Assembly: GCA_018894105.1 (NCBI GenBank) | Contig: CM032125.1 | Span: 33,713,032-33,777,031, forward strand | Direction: 5' to 3' | Origin: Jacaranda mimosifolia | Taxonomy: Eukaryota; Streptophyta; Magnoliopsida; Lamiales; Bignoniaceae | DNA: 64,000 bases | In this document: positions 1 to 12,031 of the stretch, in pieces | Layout: every line of letters begins with the position of its first letter | How positions within the stretch are numbered: the stretch's first letter is position 1 | Program-made: the position numbers and the translations under genes | The notes under the pieces: model-generated | The model's database searches: none | What the model was told of the DNA's origin: nothing | Seen by the model: the letters and a program-made list of their open reading frames with translations, nothing else

Positions 1-420
1 AATGAAGATCCAGAGAATGGAGAGCCGCCGTCAACCGGCACTGGTCATGATCCTCTTCATGATCAGCAATCCAATAATAACTTTTCAGTTAAGCTTCTCA
101 CGCTCTGCTTTACAGCAGCCCTGGAGTCCTTGCTGCAGTTTCTACAGTTGCAGAACAAAGATCTTCATTTCCCTCTCTCCTTTCACTTGTTCTCCCTCTC
201 CATCACGTGTGCTTTCGTCACCACTTTTCTTGAGAAATTCGTCGTCGGCCCCGGTACAAGATTTTCCAGTCTCCTCGGAAAAATGGGAAAAGGCTTTTTG
301 GTCGCTGCATTCACTCTCGCAATTATAATCCCTGCTCCCATGTGGCTAAGGATGGCAGCCTCCGCCATTTTCTTCTTCGCACTGGTTGCCGTTTTCAAGA
401 AATTCTGGCGCTGCTCATGA
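1..420 (+). CDS. Family X four-helix membrane protein, 5' end cut by the window
   Basis: The frame is open from base 1 to the TGA at 418-420. It begins in a polar, Asn/Asp/Pro-rich linker and so lacks its N-terminus, which lies left of the window. About 139 residues are visible. They align end to end with the 21645 copy: a first hydrophobic helix around the CFTAALESLLQFLQLQ motif, a second around SFHLFSLSITCAF, a Gly/Pro loop, then helices three and four around LAIIIPAPMWLR and a tail ending CS. No lesion is visible. Cytosolic, ER or plasma-membrane location cannot be told and no catalytic motif is seen, so the function is unknown. The coding part shows no splice signals. Antisense frames over it are shadows. 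Confidence 0.7.
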   Translation, partial: NEDPENGEPPSTGTGHDPLHDQQSNNNFSVKLLTLCFTAALESLLQFLQLQNKDLHFPLSFHLFSLSITCAFVTTFLEKFVVGPGTRFSSLLGKMGKGFLVAAFTLAIIIPAPMWLRMAASAIFFFALVAVFKKFWRCS

Positions 421-2120
421 GGTAAGGGCAGCTGGCTGGCCCTTGTTCTCTGTTGCAGGAGCCAGAAATGTGCAAGTACGCAGCCATGTTTAATGGCCCT
501 TTCTAAAGATAAATAACTATTGTTGTTCTGGTTTTTGTTCTTGTCTTTGTTTTTTGTTGTCTTTGTTGTTGTTGTTGTGTTGTTTTCATATTCAAAGTTT
601 CTTCTTTCAAGGGAGTTTTGGCGAAGGTTTCTTCTTGGAACCATGACTTCTGAATCAGTTCTTCTTCTTGAGTTTGTTAAATAAGAAAAAATGCTTTACA
701 TGGCAAGCCGCACACGTCGAAATTAAGCACGTTTTCCTTCCTTTTTTTTTTTCAGAGGGTTTCATTAGAATCTATGTTGTTTTAGTGGAGCCAATAAGGC
801 GACACGTGCCACAGCCAGTGTTTTTCTTCATTATAAATTAAAACCTTTATGTATTGAGAGAGTAGTTCAAGTGTGCGTGGAAAAGGATAAACAAGGTATT
901 GAAGTCCATCTCTCCATGCCGGTCTTATTGAGGACTCTGTGTATGCCATCCTTTCTCTCTAGATCTACCAATTTCAGTTAAAATCTCAGATCTGAATCCA
1001 GCCTCATGGCCTTGATGAGTTCCTGGATCTTCATCAATCCTACATGATCCATAAATGATCAATTGGCAAAGGATGGTGTTAAAGTTTATGCACACTGCCG
1101 TTTAGCAGAGAAGCAGAGTATGCAGTGATCTTTACCTGCAACACCAGCAAGTGTGGTACAAAATTGTTTCCGAGGAAAGCTTTAATTTGGTGTTTTTGTG
1201 CTTCGAATTTGTCATTAATTTGCATCTGCCACTATGAATTGTTTTTCAAAGTTTACTCTTACATAGCGCCAGACTAAGCATTATGTTTCAAGATGATTGA
1301 ATTAAATTTTCCAGAGGTTTATTGCTTAGCTCTGCTATTGCCTTCTGCCTTCATTGCCTTCTACAATAATCCATATGTATCTCTTGTGATTTTCTAAGTT
1401 TTACCGGTTGCATTTGTTGCTTGAAATATCAAAGATAAGGAAGGAAGAGGATATATATATATATATCCCAGATCTTCAAGTTTTACCTTTAAGATTATTT
1501 TTCATCTTAATATTTAGTGGGACTTTGGATTTTTATCTTAAAGGATGTTTGGCTAATCTTATTTACAAGGTTTTATAAATTTATTTTTAATGTTCATAAA
1601 ATATTAGATCTTTTCTTACAAATAAATTCTTAAAGTTTTTGGATAAAATAATATGTTAAATCTTATGAGATGTAGTAATGGTATTTTTATAATTAATATG
1701 ATGAGAATTAAGTTAGCTTGTTGAGACCTTTAAAATATACTCAAATATTAAAAAACTTGAGGATTTGATATATATATATATATATATCATTTGCTAGTTA
1801 GCTTTGACATTTTGATTGATTTGGAAGGGAGAGAAATAGATCTGAATTGAGCTTTTCTTGTCAAATTGTTGAGAAATAATGAAAGACAAGTTCCTTAACA
1901 GTGCAGCTATAACTATTTCTTTTTGGGTATAGGAATTGGCTATACCAAGGGAGAAGCTTGATAATGTTTAAAAATTAAAAACAATTTAACTTTCCTCGAC
2001 TCAATATTATATATATTGTTACAAAGATTCACCAAAAATTAGTTTTTCACCTCATACATACAGTTTTAAGACCGTTAACAGATTCGGAACATCTTATGTA
2101 AGTAATATTTCAGAGAACCA
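421..2120 (+). other. 3' flank of the first X gene, homologous to flanks of later copies
   Basis: No convincing gene. Parts around 1075-1300 and 2040-2110 match the DNA downstream of the X copies at 22310-22750 and 47260-47760, for example the shared stretch around 'cactgccgtttag' and the run 'cagttttaagacc'. The EF-1B-like segment present in the two later copies is absent here. This shows that the first X gene belongs to the same duplicated array. Short (TA)n runs occur near 1451 and 1771. Confidence 0.5.
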
Positions 2121-2879
2121 AAATAGAAGGACAGAAAAAAAACCAGAAGAAGAAAAGGCAATCTTTAATCTTGGGAATATTTTCAAAACACAGAGTGTCA
2201 AAAGGTAGACTGCGCACGAAATCCATACTCTTTAACTAAGAGCGCCGTGATCCAATAGCATTCCTTGACTGAGGACAGAGAAAAAAGTAATATTTAGTTG
2301 GAAATGTATCACCTTTAATTTTTAAAGATGATGAGCTGGTTTTTAAATTATTGTGATAACTGCAAACTAAAAAGTCAATAAGACGTTTTTAAATTAGTTT
2401 CGAGCAATAATTTTAATATAATGAAATTTGGAAGAAAAGTTTCATAAAATATCTATAATAAAGTGTCATTTAAGGCGTTTTTCATGAATACAATTTTATT
2501 TTTTTCCTATCATCCTTTTTAAGGGCGCTTTTTATGAACAAAATTTTCCATCAATATTGCATGATGGGACTAATATATCAGCACGATTAAAATTTCATAC
2601 TTGATGATAAATTTGATTATGATCAATATTTTTTAAGCAGAATAAACCCAAAATTGAGAAAATAAAAGAATCTACATGATCAAAAATGTGGAGGCAAGTT
2701 GTACTTTACCTAATCTTGTTAAATAGTGTGCCACATTCGTCATATTCTATTCTTACTAAGAAATTGTTTGCTTATAATGACCCTGGCGTCAGAATTGCTA
2801 GTGCTATTGTAGGAGCTTCAAGTGTTATTGGAGCATAAATTGCAAGGGTACTTGCACTGATTGGCGTCCGTGTCATTGA

Positions 2880-3256
2880 ATGATAATAATTTTTATTATA
2901 TCATTAATAATAATTTTTAAGTGATGATAATTTTTATCTTGTTGTCATATGACTCAATATTAATAAAAATTAATGTTTTAAGTTGTTATTATTAACAATT
3001 AGTAACATCTTTATAGTGACAACCTAATAACAAGAAAAATTGTCATTATAATTTGTGTCAACATTTTTATTGTAAATATAGATATGTCACTAATTATCTC
3101 TAGTGACAATTTAAATACTATTTTTGTCACTATTTAGTTTGTAAAATTCAAAGAGGTGATAGAATTAAATTTTTTGTCACCTATTATATATAATTGGTGA
3201 CAACTTTTACATTATTACTTAATCTTTTGTTACTAATTTATCTATTTCTTGTAGTG
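2880..3256. mobile_element. CACTA-type transposon end (degraded)
   Basis: The segment ends at 3256 with TTTCTTGTAGTG, the reverse complement of the CACTACAAGAAA terminus typical of plant CACTA (En/Spm) elements. Upstream are several GTGAC/GTCAC-type motifs in both orientations, as expected of subterminal repeats. I found no matching left terminus, so the left limit is a guess and only a remnant is claimed. Confidence 0.4.
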
Positions 3257-3476
3257 AGGGAGAAATCTCTCTGCTGGAAATGAGGCCAAAGAAGAAATCC
3301 TAAAAACAAAATCCAAATGCAAAAGTTAACGCTATGGAGTTAGATCTCAGTTCCATGGTATCAATCAGGAAATTTGCGTCGAAGTTCAATTCCTTGGGCC
3401 TTCCTGTGAATGTTCTTGTGTAAGGGACATACATGTTCCTTTTTTGGATTTATCTAGATTTTATTTGGATGCTTCC

Positions 3477-4612
3477 TAGGCCTGTAAATAGGTAGGGTAT
3501 TATCTAATTTAGGCCCAAAATATCATATTCATATCCGTATTCGTACTGCACTCATATTTATTAAAGATAATATAATAGGCATGCATAGAATTTATACTCA
3601 TATATTACCCATATATCCATACCCATAAATTATCAATTACTTTATACTTTAATTTAATTTATGAACTTAAAAATTATTTATATCAAAATTAAATTTATAT
3701 TAATGATAAAGTTTTTATATATAAAAATTATAAATATGGAAATGAGTGGTAACAATTAAATAATTTTTCATTAAAAATTAAACTAAATGAATAAATTAAT
3801 AAGTCAATAAATTGAGATAGCAATTTTTTTAAAAAAAATTAGAATAGCAATAGCAACAGTTGAACATTTTTTATTAATAAAATTAATGGTGGAATAAATA
3901 TATTTATAAAAAAAGTTAATAAAATTAATTTTGCTAATGAACAAAGTTTATTAATATAGAAATTAACTGTTTTTATAAAATTAAATGTAGAAAAAGTTTT
4001 TTCTTTTAAACTATTTTTATTAATTATTTTTTTTAGTAAACTGTATAAAAACTGCATGTTTTTTTTAATAAACTATTTTTATTAACTATTTTTCAATAAA
4101 TTGTATGTTTCTTATAAACTATTTTTATTAACTAATTTTTTAATAAATTTTATGCTTTTTTAATAAACATTTTTTTAATAAAATGTTTTTATTAGTTGTT
4201 TAATTAACTACTTTTAAACTGTATGTTTTTTAATTAGTAAAAAGTTTAACTACTAATTATATTAATAAATTTTAACTATTATATTAATAAAATAGTTATT
4301 TAATTAGCAAAAAATTTAAAATTAATTAATCCAAATTTAATGATTAAATTAAATATAGAAAAAAAATTATTTTTTGTTATCATATGCCAAATAATATTTT
4401 TAGTATATGTTAAGAAAATTAGTATATATATTAAAAATATAAGTCCAATAAACTAGACCTGATGGGTCTTAGGTTAGGTAGGGTAAGGTAGGATAGGATT
4501 ATGGTCTCATTCTTATAGGTATTTTAAGATAGAATAAAAATTAAGTATTTTTATTTAAATATTTTAAACTATAAATAAATATAGGATGATACCTTATTCA
4601 TTTACAGGCCTA
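3477..4612. mobile_element. hAT-like non-autonomous element with TAGGCCTGTAAAT terminal repeats
   Basis: The left end reads TAGGCCTGTAAATA. The right end is its inverted complement, ending TTTACAGGCCTA at 4612. The flanks (gatgcttcc on the left, gactgctttc on the right) look like a decayed 8-bp duplication with an indel, so target-site support is weak. The 1.1-kb interior is very AT-rich and has no transposase frame. TAGGCCTG-type ends are common in plant hAT MITEs, hence the class call. Confidence 0.6.
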
Positions 4613-5710
4613 GACTGCTTTCATAGTCAAATGATCATTTTGATTGATGATATCTTTATTCCAAGATTTCGAAGGACTGCATTCTTTTGATACTCATTGA
4701 TTATACTGCTTTATTAGTTAAAGGTTCAGTAGAATATCATATTTCATGTCTAAGTACTTTAATTATACGGAACCACTCCAAAACTACTTTTAAAATTATT
4801 TTCTTAAAAATATATAAGAAAGTAGAAAACTTGCTACTCTTTTTTGTTTTAAAAAACAAAATTTCCATTCAAATAATTATGGAGTACATATAAACCAATG
4901 TTTCACTTAAATGGCATGTGGTCCTTTTGAAAATCGTGCAACTCTTTAGGGTAGGTTTGTGGATTGGCCCAGGTAATTGCTTTTGGAAGATATATGATGA
5001 TGATGATGATGAAATAGAGAGTGAGATGTGGGAATGTGGGAGCTGGGAAACTGCTGTCCAGGACCACTGCCCCAATTTTTGTCATCTGAGAATTCTACAG
5101 GCGAAATAATAGCTGGATTTGTTTCTTCAGTCGCAACAACACCCCACCCCCCCCCCCCCCCCTCAAAAAAAAAAATGGGAAAAGAAAAACTAACTTTTTT
5201 AACTGGCAAATAGATATAAATGCAACAAAAAATATTTTGACCGATTACAATGGTCGCAAAAACCCTCATCCCAAATTAAATTTTGACTGTTCGGCAAGGG
5301 GGTTACATATTAGTGATCACTAGTGCAGTTACTAATGATTTAAATTTCGTCACAAAATAAATTTACAAATAGTGAACAAGCGGTCACTAAGCAGTGACCG
5401 TTTAGTGACCGCAGCATGGGTTATTGATAGTTGGCCATGTGACTGACTACTTTATTTGTTGATGGATTATTGGAGTCACTAATTGGTCATTGATTTGTAA
5501 CTGCAAGCGGCAGCCACAAATTTTCAAAAATAATAGTGTATTTTCTTCATTTACAGACCTACTATCACACATTTTTAGAAATAATGAGTGTATTTTCGCC
5601 ATTTAGTGACTGTTAGGAGGTACCAATCAGTCACTGGTTTATTAATTTTTTTATTTATAATATTTAATTTAATATATTTATCCAACCTATTTTTTGTTCT
5701 CATTAATAAC
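4613..5710. other. Intergenic DNA with poly-C/poly-A tract and GTGAC-type repeats
   Basis: No gene recognised. A run of about 20 C at 5141-5162 is followed by an A run. From about 5290 to 5640 the motifs TTAGTGACC, TCACTAA and related forms recur in both orientations, as in subterminal regions of CACTA or other DNA transposons, but no termini were found. Short frames across 4869-5269 are simple-sequence artefacts. Confidence 0.35.
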
Positions 5711-6356
5711 TGTTAGGATTGAATCCTAAGATAATATTTTGATTATGCCCTATTGATTCAAACTTATATGGTAGTTTTCAGTATTAAAAATGTGATCAGT
5801 AGAGTACACAAATTATGCAACAAAATTTGGAATTTTCTATATTAAGAACCAAAAGAATTTTTGTTATGATACCGTTGCACATCACAGGTGGATGCACACT
5901 TGGTATATTACTGTTTCAACATTTAAGAAAGAAATTGAGGCATCAACTTTTGAAGATTTCACAATCCATTAGTTAAAATAGCAGTGTCTCTGATGTAAAA
6001 CAATTTAGTGTTTTCATATAGAACATGACTGTTCCTCTTCTCTGAACAAGTTCGATAACCCTAGTTTAGTTTGTTGAGTATCTTCACTAAAACTCTGCGA
6101 GGTTTTGGCTAGCTAGTGTTGCTCACTATATTCACCCTTTTTTAGTGTTGCTAATAATATTTGCAAGTTCAAAATCTTAAAGTCATCTGGCTTAGGTAGT
6201 GAAGTAGGTTTACCGAACTACCATAAATATCGTCTCTTATATTTATATTTCTATTCTCTAGAACTTCAGTTATGTCTGAAACTTCTAATTTATTGATTTC
6301 TTTCATCTTGAATCGATTGAATCCTTTCACCCTTTTCGGGTCTTTATTATCTTTCA
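5711..6356 (+). mobile_element. 5' LTR of a truncated copia-type retrotransposon
   Basis: The segment starts TGTTAGGATTG and ends TTATCTTTCA, giving TG..CA ends, and is followed at once by a tRNA-Met type primer binding site at 6359. It is 646 bp long, a normal copia LTR size. No second LTR of this family was found in the window, so the element is truncated on its right side. The left edge is inferred from the TG start and the primer-site distance, not from a pair comparison. Confidence 0.6.
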
Positions 6357-6358
6357 AT

Positions 6359-6372
6359 TGGTATTAGAGCCC
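6359..6372 (+). promoter_or_regulatory. Primer binding site, initiator tRNA-Met type
   Basis: TGGTATTAGAGCCC differs from the usual plant TGGTATCAGAGC primer site by one base. It lies two bases after the LTR end and before the gag remnant, as required for minus-strand priming. Confidence 0.65.
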
Positions 6373-6416
6373 AGGGCTCATATATATAAATTTAACAACT
6401 TGAGCTAAACGTCCCT

Positions 6417-7690
6417 AATGGTTTTCTCTAGTCTTGATGTGTATGCAGAAGGTTAATCTCACACACGTCCCCCTTTATTCAACAGGATCAACTACTCGAC
6501 ATGAAAAAATAGGATTGAGGAATTTTTCATAGCATTGGACTATGATTTATGAAGCATAGTTATTGACGGGCCTCTTGCTCCCACATATAAAGGCAAATCC
6601 TCAACAAGAAGACTAGAACTTATTGCTGAGGACAAAAGAACGCTCTCAATGAATGTAAAAGCAAAAAAAAAAATCCTTTCATGTGCCCTAGTCAAAGAAT
6701 ACTATAACCATGTGAGCACACGTACTTTGGCCAAGGACATGTCGAACATGCTCCAAGTTACCCACGAATGAACCTCACAGGTAAAATTAGAGCATATTGC
6801 ATTATTTACTCAGCAATATGAAATGTTTTCTATGAAAATAGGTGAAATGATTAGTCAAGTGTACGCTTGATTTATAGAGATAGTGAATCCCATGTTTGCT
6901 TTGGGAAAGACAATATTGAAAAGTGAATAGGTGTGGAAGATCCTAAGATCTCTGCCAAACAAATGGAATCCCAAAGTTATTGCTATCCATGAAGCAAAAA
7001 ATCTAGAAAATTTGACTATAGGAGAGCTATTGAAGCAAAAATGTTGCCTTTAGTGCTGATCAAGGAAAATGGAACGAAGACTCTATTGACATGGATAAAG
7101 AAACAAGCGATGAAGAAATTGCCATGATAACCAAGCAACTTCAACAACTTACTTAAGTGGAAAATTGCTTCAAAAGATATTCCAAAACAAACTTAAGAAG
7201 AAACACTGGTGAATTCTGAACTGAGCAAATTATCTGTCATGAATGCCATAGAGTAGGGCACAAAAGACTAAACTGCCGAAAATTGAAACGAAGCCTAAAA
7301 ACTGAGGAAAAACCAAAACAAAGAGCCATGGCTATCGCATGGGATGATTTAGACTCAAATCAGTTTGATAGCGAAAAAAATTCTCATGGCGAATAGACAA
7401 GCAACCTTATAGACTCAATTAAGTTCTAGCAATTTTGATGTTGATTATGATAAAGATCTTGACACTCATATAGAATACCATAATCAACTCACTGAAATTC
7501 AAATAGAAATAAATCTTTTTAAGGAACAATTAGAGACTACTATCAATGAAAAAGAAGAACCAACACTTGACTATAATGAAACCATAAAGAAAAACTCTGA
7601 TTAAAGAAACGATACTAGTTGCGAAAACTAGTGTCTTGAAAATGAAATTCAATTTTTGTTGAATGAAAATTATCACTTGAAAGATCTATT
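6417..7690 (+). pseudogene. Copia gag remnant (UBN2-type gag plus CCHC knuckle)
   Basis: Translating the + strand in shifting frames gives a recognisable copia gag of the UBN2 class. It includes a segment like MLQVTHE followed by Ser/Gln-Val-Lys, and the motif KILRSLPNKWNPKV followed by an EAK-Leu stretch. A complete zinc knuckle follows at 7235-7276 with C-x2-C-x4-H-x4-C spacing. Several in-frame stops and frame changes break it. After about 7690 the similarity stops and an inverted-repeat element begins, so protease, integrase and RT are missing here. Gag would package the element RNA in virus-like particles; this copy cannot. Confidence 0.65.
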
Positions 7691-7692
7691 TT

Positions 7693-8790
7693 ATTTTCAC
7701 CCCAAAAATTCAACAAAAAAATATTAATTTAATTGTTATAGTAGAAATTTTCTCATCCCAAAACATAAACGAACATACCAAAATTTTTCAAAATAATTTT
7801 TTAACTATTCTCAAAACATAAATAAACATATATCACATTCCCCAACCTCACTTTCAAAACTCATTCTCCCAAAATATATTATCCAAAACATATAATTCAT
7901 ATCTAAATATCACCTTGACTTTGCTGGTCCACGGTAGTTGCCGCACGGCTCCGAAATGAAAAAGTTCGAGGAAAGGGCAACAGATTATCTGTAATTATAG
8001 TTAATTAATGAACGATAATTCATAATTAACTACTTTTAAATAATAGTAAATGGTTTATCATTTTGAAATTCAAATTAATTATTATTAAAATTTTCATAAT
8101 ATAATATACATGTATTTATAAACGAACCCCCTACCCCAAATTGGTTAAGATTTCATATTCCATAATATGGATATATGCGGTTTAAATTATTTATTTTATT
8201 CTTTATGTTATCTCTTATTTTATTTCATGAATATATGACAATTGTATTAAATATTTTATTATAAAAATAATTAATTAAAAATTAAATATATTTTATATGT
8301 ATATATTACACTGAAATAGAAATGAAAGGCAAAGTGAAATGGGGGATCCAAAGGGACCTCATATGGGTTTGTGCCGGGTGAGTCGGTTCTCTCTTTTCTA
8401 TTTTCCTACACCCTAATGACCCAATCTGTACCTTTTTTGTTGATGCTCTCTTTCCTTGGATTTTTCATACACCTTAATCAAGACTTATTTTATTCTTATC
8501 AAAAAGAAACATCAAAAGTTCAAAACTTTTCCTAACACATGCATAGAAAAACCATCGTAACGTTTGGTTATGTTATATATGTTTTGGAATAATGAATTTT
8601 TGGAGTGAGGTTGGAAGTGTGAAAATTGTGTTGGATAATGTGATGGATGTTTGTTAATATTTTGAAAAATACTTAGAAATTATTTTGGGTAGTATTGGTA
8701 TGATTATTTATGTTTTGTTGAGAATTTTTTTGTTTTTCTGTAGTAATTATATCAATACTATTTTTTCGTTGAGTTTTTGGGATAAAAATA
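7693..8790. repeat. Long imperfect inverted repeat (arms about 200 bp)
   Basis: The left arm at about 7693-7895 is the imperfect reverse complement of 8565-8790. Both carry, in inverse order, forms of GAGTTTTTGGG, TTATGTTTTG, AAATTATTTTG, GTGAGGTTGG and TATGTTTTGGA. About 670 bp of AT-rich DNA lies between them. It is either one element with long terminal repeats or two copies of one MITE in opposite orientation. It starts where the copia gag remnant ends. Confidence 0.6.
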
Positions 8791-8848
8791 AAAATGAGTA
8801 TTTTTTATTATAAAAATAATGATAAAATATATATGAATATATATCTCT

Positions 8849-8881
8849 CTCTCTCTGTGTGTGTGTGTGTGTGTGTGTGTT
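8849..8881. repeat. (CT)n(TG)n microsatellite
   Basis: A short CT run is followed by an uninterrupted TG run within AT-rich DNA. No other feature is attached. Confidence 0.8.
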
Positions 8882-9715
8882 TGTATTAAAAAAATGGGGA
8901 AGTTTCGGAAATAATAAAGGATAAAAAAGGATATTTTGGAAAGATTTATTTTAATATTTTAGAAAAAAATGAGCATATATTTATTATGTATATGTTTTGG
9001 CAAAGCATAAACAAATGTGGCCTATAAAATCTCGATTTTTTTTTACCCGTACGCGGTTTGTTTTCTTTCCAATTCCTCAAGTCACAGCGTACTATTTTAA
9101 TTTATTTTTTAAATACTTTTTTTATTTCGTTTTGTATTGTCACCCACTAGTTGGCACTATATTATTCTTTTTATAGTATTTTGAGAATATGAATAAAATT
9201 ATAAGACTTCAATATTTTGAGTTTTGGATTGAGTCTTTAAAATATAATAATTATTTATTAATAATTAATAATTATGAATATCAATTAATTGATAATATTT
9301 ACTCAGTATCACTTAATATAAAAATGTAATAATATATTTAAATAGAAAAAAAGAGTGTTCACCAAATTTATTGTGCATTTTTTGTTATTTTAAAATGAGA
9401 GAGAGAAAAAAAATGATATAGAACTAAATAATTAAATTTTAGCAAAGTAATTTGTAGTAAAAAAGTAATTTTAAAAAAATAAAAAGAAAATTAAAAAAAG
9501 TGGATCTACATGTCCATTTCTGCATATTTGACTCATCTCCAATATATTCTTTCTCAAATTACACCCAATACACATTTAGATGATTACCATGTCATAGAAA
9601 AACTAATTTATTGACAAATATGTTCCTTCTTTAGATACAACCTTAACTCAAGTTAAATTCAACTAGTTAAACAATAATAAATTTTTAATTTAAAAAACTC
9701 AATAATTATCCCTCA
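8882..9715. other. AT-rich intergenic stretch, no gene seen
   Basis: No frame of meaningful length or recognisable motif on either strand. Homopolymer A and T runs dominate. Confidence 0.5.
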
Positions 9716-9719
9716 AATC

Positions 9720-10020
9720 TATCCACTTTTCCAATCACGTGAATTGAAAATGGCTGTTGCTTTCATTTTTAATCTATCCAAGTGGGCTTGGGCCCTAATA
9801 TTCGGACCTCTTCATTGGGCCATATAATTTTGCAGTTAATCCTAATTCTCTGGGCTGAACCACGATTGGGCCTCACATGTCTAATCTACATTATAATTAT
9901 ATACGTTTAATATATGTAAAATATATTAAAATAAACAATTTTATTTCATCTAATCTACATCAAACCATTTTCTCCACAATCATTCGGTACAGTTTTTAAC
10001 AGAAATCAACTGAAATGGCA
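9720..10020 (+). pseudogene. Orphan promoter, 5' leader and start codon of a family D gene
   Basis: The part from about 9780 matches the DNA just upstream of the full-length family D gene (53930-54305), including the shared 'gtgggcttgggccct' and 'gggccatata' blocks. Bases 9962-10020 match its 5' leader, with the shared core around AACAGAAATCAACTGAA and then ATGGCA at 10015. Directly after the start codon the sequence changes to an unrelated block that also occurs at 27110. The gene body has therefore been lost and only its 5' end remains. Confidence 0.6.
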
Positions 10021-10769
10021 TTTGGAATTGGCCCATCTTTATTGTAACATCCAACTTTTTAGCAAATTTATGATTTTAGCTTGCTATGGGTTAGTGATAA
10101 TAAACAGTCATTATTATAATTTAAATGGTAATTAATTTAATGATACCATTCTCATCCATAAAAATATATTATTTGAAATTTGAACTAAAAAAAAAAAAAA
10201 ATTACGTTTGAAGTTGTTATTTTTTTAATTTAAAAGAAGAAGAAGAAGAAGATAAAAGATCTCCACTCAGAGTCGCGCACCACCAAGTACCCAACCTGTC
10301 AGTCAACACAAGTCCATGCCTACCAAATTAACCAACCGTTGTGAACTGACATTCTTCAATGTTAAGGATCTTGTCTACCAAGAACCAGGTGAAAACAGAA
10401 CATAAAACTTTTGCTAAAAAAAGTATCAATTGTAATATGAAAAATAGGACATTAGTTACCGAATGACAACAAAAAAACAAAATAATTATTATGTAATTAT
10501 ATAACTAAAATATTTAGTACATTCTATGTATATATTTAAATTTTTATAGCATAATCTAAATAAAAAAAAATTATTTCTATACAATATTAATATTTTAATT
10601 ATTTTAATATATTTATATAAATTTTTACATAAGATATAATTATATGAATATGGGAATTATGATTTTGAGTTTTAAAATGGTTTTGATTATAAATTATAAT
10701 TATTATATAAGTTGTAGTTGTGAGAATTCAAAAAAAAAAATGTGTGAGGGCATTTTAAGCACATCATGT

Positions 10770-10800
<31 letters not shown>

Positions 10801-10985
10801 AAAAAAAGATAAATATTTTATTAATAGTATAGATAAGGGAAATTCAAGAGTGAAGAAATTTTAACATTTGGCTTGAAAATGCCATTAGAATGCAATTTAT
10901 TATAATAAAGTGCAAATTAAATGAATAAAATAATTTTAAGTTAATTTTGAGTAATAATATGTTGAAATAATGAAATTTGAAGGGA
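10020..10985. repeat. Repeat block A, copy 1 of 3
   Basis: This stretch matches 25370-27110 and 27110-29435. Shared landmarks are 'attttagcttg', 'aataaacagtcattatt', 'cagtcaacacaagtcc', 'ctgacattcttcaatgtt' and 'catttggcttgaaaatgcc'. It lacks the 0.8-kb middle part seen in the other two copies. An (AC)n run sits at 10771-10793. No coding sense is apparent. Confidence 0.7.
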
Positions 10986-11044
10986 GCAACCTGTTTAATT
11001 ATATTTCATTTTTATGCCCTTTCTAATCCACTTCCTTGGGTCCT

Positions 11045-11373
11045 TTCAATTGAATTTATTAGGAAAGTCTGCGTTGGTGGATTTCAAGTTGGTACTTGGA
11101 TCTTGATTGGAGCTTTTACTAGCTTTTAGGCTAGGTGAGGAGAGTGGGATGCCTGCGTTACTCTTGGGCCTAAGATTAGTTGAGGGAAGAGTGGTGACGC
11201 CAACACAGATTCCTTACCCTTACTGTTGCTCAGCAATTCTTCCATCTTCTCACTGAGGTGCTCCATTTGTTTTCTTCACTCTTGTTGGCCAGCCAAAAGG
11301 AGTTGATTACTGTCCTTGACTCAGCAATCTCTTGTTCCAGCACCTCAGTCTTGTTGGAATTGGTTTTTGCCAT
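11045..11373 (-). pseudogene. Ty3/gypsy gag N-terminus, decayed (duplication copy 1)
   Basis: Reading leftward from the ATG complement at 11373, the start MAKTNSNKTEVLEQ matches the better-kept copy at 31578. That copy continues with a coiled-coil-like Glu/Gln-rich stretch typical of plant gypsy gag N-termini. Here frameshifts and stops follow within about 30 codons. The LTR and primer site lie just upstream on the same strand. The remnant is cut at about 11018, where repeat block A joins. Confidence 0.55.
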
Positions 11374-11401
11374 GAATGCAGAACTTCAGTTTAGAAAAGT
11401 G

Positions 11402-11413
11402 GCTCTAGTACCA
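11402..11413 (-). promoter_or_regulatory. Primer binding site of the gypsy fragment
   Basis: On the minus strand the sequence reads TGGTACTAGAGC, two bases after the LTR end. It is a two-base variant of the usual tRNA-Met primer site. The same site is kept in duplication copy 2 at 31607-31618. Confidence 0.6.
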
Positions 11414-11415
11414 TT

Positions 11416-11990
11416 TGTTATCCTTGACCATGAATCTTTAAGCGCAAGCTGCCAAAAACTGAGAGAAAGTATGTGCGGGTGTGCGAGAATTTTTTAGAGT
11501 AACACTTTGGGGGTTGAGGAATTTTGCAACCTGCACGAAGAAGAAGAAAAAATGAAGAAAATCAGAGTCTGAAACGGAGAAATTTTGTTAAGCTTAAAAA
11601 AACATGCATTTTACAGCGTTAAGACCTCTATTTATAGAAAACAAGGGTGACATTACATACTAAATTCTAAGGATAGTGCTCTCAGTTACTGGATTTATCT
11701 TCTTGTTCTGTTTGTATTTCTTCTTTTTATTTTTCTGAGTGTTTTGCATTGCTCAATTTAATGGAGACCCATATGGATCATCTTCTATTTTCCGATCATA
11801 GAGGCCTATCTTGATGCCTTGGGTGAAATTTAACACCTCATCCTTGTGATCTGCTGAATCCAGCCTTAATTAAGGCATTGGACAACTGGTTAAGCTTAGC
11901 AGACTTTGATGCGGTTCAAGTTATTGGTGAGCAAAATGGTGGTATTGATGTGGTTCAAGTGATATTGGTGCAGTTCATACAATGCCAACA
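11416..11990 (-). mobile_element. Gypsy LTR attached to a truncated element (copy 1, full LTR)
   Basis: On the minus strand it starts TGTTGGCATTG at 11990 and ends TAACA at 11416, giving a TGTT..AACA pair of ends and a 575-bp LTR. It contains a TATA-like CTATAAATAG (complement near 11632-11641) as expected for the LTR promoter. It is followed by a primer site and gag start, so it is the 5' LTR of a broken minus-strand element. Copy 2 retains only the inner part. Confidence 0.65.
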
Positions 11991-12031
11991 AGTTCGCAAG
12001 AATGATTTCAACTGGATGAATACAAGATCCT

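Noticed and set aside
2..328. + frame starting at base 2
   Set aside because: It overlaps the X gene in a different register; the register open from base 1 is the one conserved in other copies.
183..644. 153-codon minus-strand frame over the first X gene
   Set aside because: Antisense shadow. Similar antisense frames appear over every X copy because the sense strand codes hydrophobic residues; they differ in length and ends, and the sense frame is the conserved one.
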